Source: Oscillospiraceae bacterium (GTDB lineage Bacteria > Bacillota > Clostridia > Oscillospirales > Ruminococcaceae). From it: 8,746 nt of DNA. Positions within the stretch are counted from its first letter, which is position 1, and every line of letters starts with the position of its first letter. The stretch is taken from the NCBI GenBank assembly GCA_030527085.1, contig JAUNBN010000043.1, positions 1 through 8,746 on the forward strand. The letters are read 5' to 3'. The notes under the pieces are model-generated. The model did no database searches. It saw only the letters and a program-made list of their open reading frames with translations, and had not been told where the DNA came from. Below are positions 1 to 6,100 of this stretch, piece by piece. Both the position numbers and the translations under genes were made by a program.

Positions 1-2
1 GA

Positions 3-2075
3 ATGAGCGCCTCGGTTTTTGAAGCGCCTGAGGACATGAACCAACTTTCACGGGATATAAAATATCTAAAGGGCGTCGGCGAGCGGCGCGCCGGGCAGTT
101 TGCGAGGCTCGGCGTTACTACCGTAGGCGCTCTTTTGCGTTACTATCCGCGCGACTATACGGACTACACCAAGGCCTATACGATAAGCGAGGCGCCCTTA
201 AGCGAGCCCTGCGCCGTCGCCGCGAGGGTGGCCAAGAAGCTGCCCGCGGCGCGTATAAGCGGCGGCCGTACGCTCTACCGCGTGCTGGCCGAGGACGGCG
301 AGGCGGATTTGAACCTCGTCTGGTTCAACAACAAGTACGCGCCCGCCTCGCTCAAGGAGGGCGGGGACTATGTCTTTTACGGCAAGCTCGCGGGCGGCCT
401 GCTCGCGCGCGAGATGACGAATCCGCTCGTGGTGAAGCGCGAGGAAATGGGAACGCTCGCTCCGCTCTATCAGCTTACCGAGGGCTTAAGCTCGCGCATT
501 ATAGCCAACTGTGTAAAAAACGCGCTGAGCCTCGCCTCAAAGGACTTGCGGGAAACCCTGCCCGAGGAGCTGAGAAGCGAGTTTGAGCTGCCGGGCATAA
601 CAGAAGCCACTGAAAATATACACTTTCCGAAAAACCGCGAGCAGGCCCTGAAGGCCCGCAGGCGCTTTATTTTCGAGGAGCTCCTGACACTCTCTTTAGG
701 CCTCGCGCTCCTGCGCTCAAAGAGCCGGGCCTCTACATCCGCCAAGCTCTCGTCAGAGGGGCTGGAGAGCTTTATTTCAAAGCTGCCCTTTGAGCTCACG
801 GCGGCGCAGCGGCGCAGCATAGACGAGATAGCAAAAGACCTGGGTAGCGGATGCCCCATGAACCGGCTTTTGCAGGGAGACGTGGGCTCGGGCAAGACGG
901 TCTGCGCGGCAGCCGCGGTGTACTGCGCGGCCGAAAGCGGCTGGCAGAGCGCAGTGATGGCGCCGACTGAGATACTCGCGAGGCAGCACGCGGACACCTT
1001 TGAGCGCCTGCTCTCTCCCCTGGGCCTCAAGGTGGGGCTGCTGACAGGCGCGCTCAGGGGACGCGCGAGAACCGTCCTTTTGGAGAGGCTTGCCGCGGGG
1101 GAAATAGACCTCGTAGTAGGAACGCAGGCCGTAATAGGCGAGGGCGTCGCCTTCAAAAAGCTGGGACTGGTAGTAGCGGACGAGCAGCACCGCTTCGGCG
1201 TGGAGCAGCGCTCGGCGCTTTTGCAAAAGGGCGAGAGGCCGCATCTTCTGGTAATGTCGGCCACGCCCATACCGAGAACGCTCTCGCTCATAATCTACGG
1301 CGACTTGGACATTTCGATAATCGACGAGCTGCCTCCCGGGCGCAAGCGGGTAAAGACCCGCCTCGTCTCGAGCGATTTGAGGCCGCGCTATCTGGGCTTT
1401 GTAAAAAAGCTGGCCGAGGAGGGCGCGCAGTCTTATATCGTCTGCCCTTTGGTTGAGGACAGCGAGGGCGCAGGCGAACTTAAGTCCGCGCTTGAATATA
1501 AGGAGGAGCTTGAGAAAGGCTATCTTTCGGGGCTTGAAATCGGCCTGCTGCACGGCAGGATGAAGCCCAAGGAAAAAGAGGCCGTGATGAAAAGCTTCGC
1601 CGAGGGCGAAACGCAGGCGCTGGTTTCCACCACAGTTATAGAGGTGGGCGTGGACGTGCCGAACGCCGCGCTGATGATAATAGAGACCGCCGAACGCTTC
1701 GGACTCTCGGCGCTGCACCAGCTTCGCGGCAGGGTGGGGCGCGGCGAGCGAGAGAGCTGGTGTGTGCTCGTCTCCGACACGAAGTCCGAAAGCGCGAAAG
1801 AGAGGCTCAAGGTTTTAACTTCCACGAGCGACGGCTTTGAGATAGCCCGCGCCGACTTGAAGGCGCGCGGCCCCGGCGACTTCCTCGGCAGGCGGCAGCA
1901 CGGCCTGCCCGCGCTGGGTATAGCCGACCTAGCCGCCGACGAGCAGCTGCTGCACGCCGCGCAGAGGGCGGCCGCCGGACTGCTGGAGCGCGACGAGGGA
2001 TTAAAAAAGCCCGAACACGCGGCGCTGCGCGCGCGAACAGAAGAAATATTTTCCGAAAGCGCTGCCTTAAACTAG
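3..2075 (+). CDS. recG: ATP-dependent DNA helicase RecG
   Basis: RecG is a superfamily 2 helicase that remodels stalled replication forks and branch-migrates Holliday junctions in the cytoplasm. The 690-residue product has the full family layout. An N-terminal helix-hairpin region with IKYLKGVGERRA (19-30) leads into the wedge/OB domain (about 60-150). The helicase core shows Walker A GDVGSGKT (292-299), a DEQH-type Walker B in VADEQHRFG (391-399), motif III SATPIPRT (419-426) and motif VI QLRGRVGRG (573-581). The C-terminal TRG-type segment is ARADLKARGPGDFLG (615-629). All helicase motifs appear intact. The ATG at 3 is used here, but its ribosome binding site would lie outside the window. 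The ATG at 36 (residue 12, MNQLSRDIKYLKGVG) matches where RecG proteins usually begin and gives about 679 residues, so it is a serious alternative. The carboxypeptidase gene follows 18 nt after the stop, suggesting co-transcription. Confidence 0.97.
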   Translation: MSASVFEAPEDMNQLSRDIKYLKGVGERRAGQFARLGVTTVGALLRYYPRDYTDYTKAYTISEAPLSEPCAVAARVAKKLPAARISGGRTLYRVLAEDGEADLNLVWFNNKYAPASLKEGGDYVFYGKLAGGLLAREMTNPLVVKREEMGTLAPLYQLTEGLSSRIIANCVKNALSLASKDLRETLPEELRSEFELPGITEATENIHFPKNREQALKARRRFIFEELLTLSLGLALLRSKSRASTSAKLSSEGLESFISKLPFELTAAQRRSIDEIAKDLGSGCPMNRLLQGDVGSGKTVCAAAAVYCAAESGWQSAVMAPTEILARQHADTFERLLSPLGLKVGLLTGALRGRARTVLLERLAAGEIDLVVGTQAVIGEGVAFKKLGLVVADEQHRFGVEQRSALLQKGERPHLLVMSATPIPRTLSLIIYGDLDISIIDELPPGRKRVKTRLVSSDLRPRYLGFVKKLAEEGAQSYIVCPLVEDSEGAGELKSALEYKEELEKGYLSGLEIGLLHGRMKPKEKEAVMKSFAEGETQALVSTTVIEVGVDVPNAALMIIETAERFGLSALHQLRGRVGRGERESWCVLVSDTKSESAKERLKVLTSTSDGFEIARADLKARGPGDFLGRRQHGLPALGIADLAADEQLLHAAQRAAAGLLERDEGLKKPEHAALRARTEEIFSESAALN

Positions 2076-2093
2076 GCGGCGGGAGTCGAGCTT

Positions 2094-3503
2094 ATGAAGA
2101 AAAGCCTTAAGAATCCGATATCCCTTTTTGCCGCGCTCTGCCTTATAGCGGGGCTGAGTCTCGCGCCCGTAAAGGCGCAAGCCGTGGACTATGGCTTCAA
2201 CATAGAAATAGCCTCAAACGCCGTTTTGCTCTTAAGCCTCGATACCGGCGAGGTCATCTACGAAAAGAACGCCGACGTAGAGCTGCACCCGGCCTCCTGC
2301 ACGAAGATAATGTCCGCGGCGCTGGCAATGGAGCTCTGCGCCGATTTAAAGGGGACTGTGGTCACCGTGCCCGAGGGCGTCTGGAACGAGTTCGACGGCC
2401 TCAACGTCTCCACAGCCGGCCTTGTTGTGGGCGAGGAGCTCTCAATGTACGACCTCATCTGTTGCATGATGCTGCAAAGCGGCAACGAGGCGGCCTCGGC
2501 GGTGCGCGACTACTTCGGCGGTCAGAGCTTTATAGATATGATGAACGCCAAGGCCGCCGAGCTCGGCTGCACCGGCACCCATTTCAGCAACCCCCACGGC
2601 GTGTTTTACGCCGATCACTACACCACGGCGCGGGATCTGAGCATCATAACTCAGTGGGCGATGAGCGTTCCGGGTTTTTGGGAGATAAGCCAGCTGGCGC
2701 GCTACGACAAGGCCGCCACCAACAAAAACGAGGCCGTCACCCTGGCGACGACGGTGCTCATGCAGGACCCGACGAGCTATTACTATACCTCATATATAAA
2801 GGGCATAAAGACCGGCACGACGGACGAAGCCGGGCGCTGCCTCGTCTCTGCGGCTCAGAAGAACGGCATGAGCTTTCTCCTGGTAGTGCTCGGCGGCCCC
2901 TTCGAGACGGACTACCGAGTCTGGGAGCAGGGCGGCAACTCCGCCTTTACGGACACGCGCCTCATCTACGACTGGGCCTTTGAAAACCTCGAGCTCGTCA
3001 ATCTCGTTGACGAGAGCGAGGCCATAGCGGAGATAGAGCTCAAATACGCGCGCGGCAAGGACGCGCTGCTGGTCTACCCGGACACGGCGGTCTTCGCCGT
3101 TTTAAACAAGGCCAACACCGACTACACCGTGAGCTACGAGACCGAGCTGCCCGAGAGCGTCAGCGCGCCCGTCGAGAGCGGGCAGGAGATAGGCTCTGCT
3201 GCCGTCCTGCTCGACGGCAGGGAAGTGGGCGAGGCCAGCCTCGTCTCGCGCGAGAGCGTGACGCTCTCCCGCTTCGTTATGACCATGGATATCATAGGTG
3301 AGCTTCTGAGTTCCACCGCCGCCAAGATAATCTATGTTATAATATTCTTAATAATCATCTTCTATCTCTGGTTTGCGCTCGTGGCCACGCGCAGAATAAA
3401 GAAAAACAAAAAGCGCCGCAAGAGCGCGGCGAAGGCTGAAAACGGCGCGCGCTCAAGCTCCGGTAACACGAGCGGCAGTTCCTCGAGAAAACGCCGCCGC
3501 TGA
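2094..3503 (+). CDS. dacF: Serine-type D-Ala-D-Ala carboxypeptidase (DacF/PBP5 family)
   Basis: Low-molecular-weight penicillin-binding protein that removes the terminal D-Ala from peptidoglycan stem peptides outside the membrane. The 469-residue product starts with a Sec signal peptide (basic MKKSLK, hydrophobic 9-25, likely cleavage after AQA at 30). Peptidase S11 motifs are all present: SCTK (68-71, nucleophile Ser68 and Lys71), SGN (129-131) and KTG (239-241). A PBP5-C-like beta domain follows (about 305-395). Instead of the usual amphipathic anchor helix, the C-terminus has a true membrane segment (about 411-430) and then a very basic, Ser-rich tail ending SSSRKRRR, presumably cytoplasmic. 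The start is supported by GGGAG at 2081-2085, 8 nt upstream. It lies 18 nt after recG, so probably in the same transcript. The family assignment is secure; the dacF symbol is by type only, since paralogues (dacA, dacB) cannot be separated by eye. Confidence 0.93.
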   Translation: MKKSLKNPISLFAALCLIAGLSLAPVKAQAVDYGFNIEIASNAVLLLSLDTGEVIYEKNADVELHPASCTKIMSAALAMELCADLKGTVVTVPEGVWNEFDGLNVSTAGLVVGEELSMYDLICCMMLQSGNEAASAVRDYFGGQSFIDMMNAKAAELGCTGTHFSNPHGVFYADHYTTARDLSIITQWAMSVPGFWEISQLARYDKAATNKNEAVTLATTVLMQDPTSYYYTSYIKGIKTGTTDEAGRCLVSAAQKNGMSFLLVVLGGPFETDYRVWEQGGNSAFTDTRLIYDWAFENLELVNLVDESEAIAEIELKYARGKDALLVYPDTAVFAVLNKANTDYTVSYETELPESVSAPVESGQEIGSAAVLLDGREVGEASLVSRESVTLSRFVMTMDIIGELLSSTAAKIIYVIIFLIIIFYLWFALVATRRIKKNKKRRKSAAKAENGARSSSGNTSGSSSRKRRR

Positions 3504-3591
3504 GGCCAAAACTATCCCCGCCTTTGGCAGTAATGTCTTTGAATCAGAGACGCCCCGCCGAAGGCCAATGCCATTAATTGCGTTCGGGAGT

Positions 3592-3675
3592 GGCCTATAT
3601 AAGCGTGTATTATGCTGTCTTTCCCCCGCCTACGGCGGGGGAAAGACAGCGAAAAATCCATGCGGTGGGACACAC
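3592..3675 (+). repeat. Dispersed paired-hairpin repeat, copy 1
   Basis: The core is a perfect inverted repeat: arms 3614-3630 and 3634-3650 (17 bp each) around a 3-nt TAC loop. It is preceded by GGCCTATATAAGCGTGTA and followed by GCGAAAAATCCA and a weak second hairpin ending GGTGGGACACAC. The same flanks and core occur inverted at 5781-5864, and the core and tail occur again at 8551-8609. No T-run follows the stem on either strand, so it is not a canonical intrinsic terminator, though it lies where convergent transcription from the carboxypeptidase and lipoprotein genes would meet. I see no coding capacity for a transposase. Confidence 0.85.
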
Positions 3676-3714
3676 ACTTGCGTTCACAGAATTACGGCTC
3701 AACTGCGTTTTTTT

Positions 3715-3751
3715 CAGGGAGCTCCCCCACCGAAGGCGGGGGAGCTCCCTG
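3715..3751. repeat. GC-rich inverted repeat (hairpin) in the convergent gap
   Basis: Seventeen-base arms (3715-3731 and 3735-3751) surround a GAA loop, with a single mismatch: A3728 faces C3738. In RNA read from the minus strand this becomes a G-U pair, so the stem is complete in that direction only. It is the same size (37 nt) and has the same CCCCCxCC core as the copy at 3614-3650 but lacks the GCGAAAAA tail. It lies downstream of the minus-strand lipoprotein gene and may act as its transcript end, but in that direction the stem is followed by seven A rather than a U-tract. A role as barrier or 3'-end stabiliser is inference. Confidence 0.75.
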
Positions 3752-3814
3752 ATATAGTGACATAGGTTGAAGGCGGGGTAAACACCTTGGTTTAAATGGC
3801 CGTTATCTGGCTGC

Positions 3815-4297
3815 CTAGCTCGCCGCCGAGCGCACGGCGTCCAGCGCCGCGTCGTTATCGGGGCTTATGAGGCAGACGAGGCAGTCGCCGATTTCCGTCT
3901 CCATGCGCCCGCTCACGAGATAGGCCTTTTCGGGCAGGTAGTTGTCCCAGCGCTTCTGGTAGTTGCTCATCGAGTTAGTGAGCTGGTTTTTAACGGTATC
4001 ATACTCGCCCTCGAGCGGTATGAGCAGCAGCGCCATGCAGCAGTCGTCGTCCTCGGCGGGTATGAGCACGCTGTAGGAGGCGAGCCTTTCCGTGTCTATG
4101 GCGAGAACGTCGTCAACATAGTCCGCGCTCGCCAAATTAAAGCTCTCAAAGGTCTTTTCGCCATCGAACTCGGCGGCCTTAAGCGCCTCGGCGGCCGCGG
4201 CCGTATCAACCGTTGTGTAAGAACTTGCGCCCGAAGAGCAGGCGGCGAGAAGCAGGGCCAGCGCGAGGCAAATCAGCAGCAGGGTGTTATTCTTCAT
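3815..4297 (-). CDS. DUF4358-type lipoprotein
   Basis: A 160-residue secreted lipoprotein. The N-terminus MKNNTLLLICLALALLLAAC carries a lipobox LAAC with Cys20, so it should be lipidated and anchored to the outer face of the membrane. The rest forms one small alpha/beta domain without enzyme motifs. The pattern VAAAAEALKAAEF-like helix, a middle YSVLIP strand, then a long helix of the type NYQKRWDNYLPE and a final strand GDCLVCLISPD resembles the DUF4358 family, whose function is unknown. The start is secured by AGGAG at 4305-4309, 7 nt upstream of ATG. It lies 68 nt downstream of the SGNH/Ig-like gene on the same strand, so probably forms an operon with it; DUF4358 lipoproteins in Clostridia often sit near SGNH or acyltransferase-type surface genes, which fits a cell-envelope role. 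Family call is by recognition, not by search. Confidence 0.8.
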   Translation of the reverse strand: MKNNTLLLICLALALLLAACSSGASSYTTVDTAAAAEALKAAEFDGEKTFESFNLASADYVDDVLAIDTERLASYSVLIPAEDDDCCMALLLIPLEGEYDTVKNQLTNSMSNYQKRWDNYLPEKAYLVSGRMETEIGDCLVCLISPDNDAALDAVRSAAS

Positions 4298-4337
4298 TTT
4301 TGTTCTCCTGAATAAAATCGGCGGTATTCATGTTCGG

Positions 4338-4353
4338 TGTTTCTCCCGCCTTT
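4338..4353 (+). repeat. Possible degenerate repeat fragment
   Basis: TGTTTCTCCCGCCTTT in the gap between the SGNH and lipoprotein genes resembles the left arm of the hairpin repeat at 8551-8566 (TGTATTTCTCCCGCCTT) with two bases missing. No matching right arm follows. The similarity is short and could be chance in a CCCGCC-rich genome. Confidence 0.3.
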
Positions 4354-4365
4354 GATTCAGCCGCC

Positions 4366-5625
4366 TCAATCGAGCGGCGCGTGGGTGCGGATGTAGAGCA
4401 TTATCTCGTCGTTCTTCGCGGCGGTGGGGTGGAAGCCGTCGATGAAGTAGTCGTCCGGGCCGTAACCCTCCTCGTTTTTTAGTATCTCGGCCACATTGAG
4501 AAATTTAAGCCCCATATCGGCGCACATCTCGGCGAGATAGTAGTTGTAGGCGTTAATCTTCGTGTTGTTCTCGCTTGAGCCGGAAAGGTCGTAGCTGCTC
4601 ACCAGAGGGTAGACGCTCTGCACGATAAGCTCGGTGTCGGGGCTCACCTGCAAAACGCCCTCTATGAGCGAGCGGTAGTGGCCCGTAAACTCCTCGGGAG
4701 ACATATAGCCCACGCAGCCTACGCCCATAAGCGTTACGATTCTCCGAGGTTTGTAGAGCGCCGCGGCCTCTATTAAAGTAAGCCCGCTCTCCGCGCCGTC
4801 TATCTCAAGCGTCCACTCGCGCGCGAGCAGGGGGTTGATGCTCGCCTTGTACCAGACGTTTTCGTAGGGGATATTGCCCAGCCGCGCGTAGTTTTGGGTT
4901 ATGGAGTCGCCGACGAATATGGTGTCGAGTATGTACTCCTCGCCCGCGTCCTCGCTTTCGGGCAGTATCGCCGTCGGGAAATAGCCCTCCAGCGAGAAAT
5001 CTGCGAGCGAGGCTGAAAGCGGGGAGGACTCGGCCACAGTGACGCGCCGCGTCGCCAGAGCCCTGTTGCCGTTCGAATCGCTCACGCTGTATATAAGCTC
5101 ATAAACGCCCGCTGTTGAAGCGTCCACCTCGCCCTCTACCTCGACGCTGCTCGTGAGGTCGCCGTCGTAGTTGTCCCAAGCCGTGTAGCCCGGCTCCACA
5201 AAGGACGAGCCCAGGTCTATTGTCATGTCGTCGGTATAGTTTAAAGAGAGCTCGGGTATGCGCCTGTCTTCGACTGTTACGCTGCGATACGCGCTGACGG
5301 GCAGGCCGAAGGGCGGCGTTTTGTAGGTGTAGACAAGCTCATAAACGCCGAGCGTAGCGGTATCGACTTCGCCGCTTATCTCAATTTGCTCCGAGACGTC
5401 GCGGCCCAGAAAGCTTGCGGAAGCGCCCTTTTCCTCATATTCGGTGCCGTAGCTTAAGACGAGGTTTTCGCTGCCAATCAAAGTGACTGAGGGCCGCGCT
5501 ATCGCAAAATGCCAAAGGCAAAAGAAGGCCGCCGCGCCCACCGGCGCGAGCAGCAGGGCAAGCAGGGGCGACCGGCGCGGCTTGACGCGCTTTTTTTTGA
5601 CGGTTTTCGAGTAGTTTGCGCTCAT
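4366..5625 (-). CDS. Membrane-anchored Ig-like/SGNH hydrolase-like protein
   Basis: A 419-residue protein with a short basic cytoplasmic start (KKKRVKPRR), one membrane segment (about 20-43) and an extracellular body. Two bacterial Ig-like domains of the DUF5011 type follow: a degenerate one (about 46-119) and a typical one (about 124-197, with FVEPGYTAWDNYDGDLTSSV and the closing YSVSDSNGN). The C-terminal half (about 230-419) is a GDSL/SGNH-type hydrolase fold: block I FVGDSIT (237-243, nucleophile Ser241) and block V DGFHPT (396-401, Asp396/His399). In block III, where GxN is expected, the sequence reads GVGC (301-304), so the usual oxyanion-hole Asn is absent. Likely substrate is an acyl or acetyl group on a surface glycan, but that is inference. 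The ATG at 5625 has only a weak upstream TTAGG, and no other Met occurs before residue 134. The lipoprotein gene follows downstream. Confidence 0.85.
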   Translation of the reverse strand: MSANYSKTVKKKRVKPRRSPLLALLLAPVGAAAFFCLWHFAIARPSVTLIGSENLVLSYGTEYEEKGASASFLGRDVSEQIEISGEVDTATLGVYELVYTYKTPPFGLPVSAYRSVTVEDRRIPELSLNYTDDMTIDLGSSFVEPGYTAWDNYDGDLTSSVEVEGEVDASTAGVYELIYSVSDSNGNRALATRRVTVAESSPLSASLADFSLEGYFPTAILPESEDAGEEYILDTIFVGDSITQNYARLGNIPYENVWYKASINPLLAREWTLEIDGAESGLTLIEAAALYKPRRIVTLMGVGCVGYMSPEEFTGHYRSLIEGVLQVSPDTELIVQSVYPLVSSYDLSGSSENNTKINAYNYYLAEMCADMGLKFLNVAEILKNEEGYGPDDYFIDGFHPTAAKNDEIMLYIRTHAPLD

Positions 5626-5701
5626 AATGCCTAAATAATATCATCAGGCGCGCGAGCGCGCAAGTAGAGAGGATATAGGTGATACCTAACTTAATGATAT
5701 A

Positions 5702-5724
5702 GCCGGAGGCGAGAGAAATACAGT
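5702..5724 (-). repeat. Half copy of the hairpin repeat
   Basis: Read on the minus strand, this 23-base stretch matches the left arm and loop of the hairpin at 8550-8572 (ACTGTATTTCTC, then CGCC and CGGC) at 21 of 23 positions. The right arm and the GCGAAAAA tail are missing. It therefore looks like a decayed or truncated copy lying next to the full copy at 5781-5864. Confidence 0.6.
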
Positions 5725-5780
5725 CTCGAAGATCCGCTATTGAACCGCTCCAGTCAGCGCCCGGAAGTTTTATTCTTTGG

Positions 5781-5864
5781 GTGTGTCCCGCCGTGTGGAT
5801 TTTTCGCTGTCTTTCCCCCGCCGCAGGCGGGGGGGGAAGACAGCACATTACACGCTTACAGGCC
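5781..5864 (-). repeat. Dispersed paired-hairpin repeat, inverted copy
   Basis: The reverse complement aligns with 3592-3675 over its whole length: GGCCT, TAAGCGTGTA, the GCTGTC hairpin, GCGAAAAATCCA and GGGACACAC. Stem arms are 5806-5822 and 5826-5844 around a GCA loop; the G-run of the second arm is expanded to eight G, which adds two bases. The tail segment matches copy 1 at 28 of 31 positions. The element ends about 22 nt upstream of the -35 box of the MATE promoter. Confidence 0.85.
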
Positions 5865-5886
5865 AATTTTTGTTGAAAATACCCAT

Positions 5887-5916
5887 TTGACATTTTACCC
5901 AAAAGCGGCGTAAAAT
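5887..5916 (+). promoter_or_regulatory. Sigma-A-type promoter for the MATE gene
   Basis: A perfect -35 TTGACA (5887-5892) is followed after 18 bp by -10 TAAAAT (5911-5916). Transcription would start near 5923, giving a leader of about 178 nt before the ATG at 6101. Confidence 0.8.
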
Positions 5917-5922
5917 TATTGT

Positions 5923-6057
5923 GCAAGGTGCGGGAGATAAGCTTCCGCGCCGCTGTAAAACAGCATAATCAGAGCCCGACGGGGAGAATCTCGGCCGAGC
6001 TTAAAGAAAATGCGTGTGGCGAAAGCGTAAATCCAGCTTTTACCGCACGCTTTTTTT
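5923..6057 (+). promoter_or_regulatory. Structured leader, candidate riboswitch or attenuator
   Basis: The leader begins with a 10-bp hairpin (5927-5936 with 5942-5951, loop ATAAG, two G-U pairs), then a perfect 5-bp hairpin GCTGT-AAA-ACAGC (5952-5964), a G/C-rich middle with several short possible pairings (5970-6003), and an intrinsic terminator (6012-6057). The terminator lies 43 nt upstream of the gene, so it must be bypassed for expression. GTGCGG at 5928-5933, in the first hairpin, can also pair with CCGCAC at 6043-6048, the 3' arm of the terminator, giving a possible antiterminator. I do not recognise the class: signatures of TPP, SAM-I, FMN, lysine, glycine, purine, fluoride, guanidine-I and c-di-GMP riboswitches are not visible to me. 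Structure was paired by hand; ligand unknown. Confidence 0.6.
6012..6057 (+). terminator. Intrinsic terminator inside the MATE leader
   Basis: Arms 6012-6026 and 6036-6050 pair over 15 positions with one C-A mismatch and two G-U pairs, around a 9-nt loop, and are followed directly by seven T (6051-6057). It sits downstream of a strong promoter and upstream of the AGGAGG of the gene, which is the arrangement of a conditional terminator rather than the end of an upstream transcript. Confidence 0.85.
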
Positions 6058-6100
6058 GTTGCTCTATGGGGTTTGCCCGAAGACAAAAGGAGGAGAAATA

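Larger units (their letters stand above)
3504..3814. other. Gene-free convergent intergenic region
   Basis: This 311-bp gap lies between the carboxypeptidase stop and the lipoprotein stop. It contains the two hairpins described separately and an inverted pair of CCCCGCCTT-containing ends, near 3516-3536 on the plus strand and 3759-3787 on the minus strand. I find no ribosome binding site, promoter or credible reading frame; the one long open frame inside runs through the repeat. Confidence 0.7.
5626..5886. other. Gene-free part of divergent gap, with repeats
   Basis: No credible gene lies here. The stretch holds a small GC hairpin (5648-5661), a short perfect palindrome TAGGT-GAT-ACCTA (5676-5688), a half copy of the repeat (5702-5724) and a full inverted copy (5781-5864). 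I do not see a convincing promoter for the minus-strand SGNH gene: TTGCGC and TATTAT with 17-bp spacing occur close to its ATG, but would leave almost no leader. Confidence 0.6.

Noticed and set aside
470..1718. Long antisense frames across recG
   Set aside because: They are by-products of GC-rich codon usage opposite a clearly conserved helicase and show no family features.
3614..3650. Repeat hairpin as an intrinsic terminator of the carboxypeptidase gene
   Set aside because: The stem is strong, but it is followed by GCGAAAAATCC with no T-run, and the same element occurs in divergent and pre-promoter positions.
3592..3751. CRISPR array from the repeated hairpins
   Set aside because: The copies are few, kilobases apart, in both orientations, and have no regular spacers or cas genes.
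3568..3765. 65-codon open frame in the convergent gap
   Set aside because: It runs straight through the hairpin repeat, has no ribosome binding site and its translation has no protein-like pattern.
5628..5661. TTGCGC/TATTAT promoter for the SGNH gene
   Set aside because: The -35 box is poor and the start site would fall about two bases before the ATG, implying a leaderless message with no other support.
6014..6100. GTG at 6014 as the MATE start
   Set aside because: It would begin inside the terminator hairpin and add 29 residues not typical of MATE proteins, while AGGAGG is placed ideally for ATG 6101.
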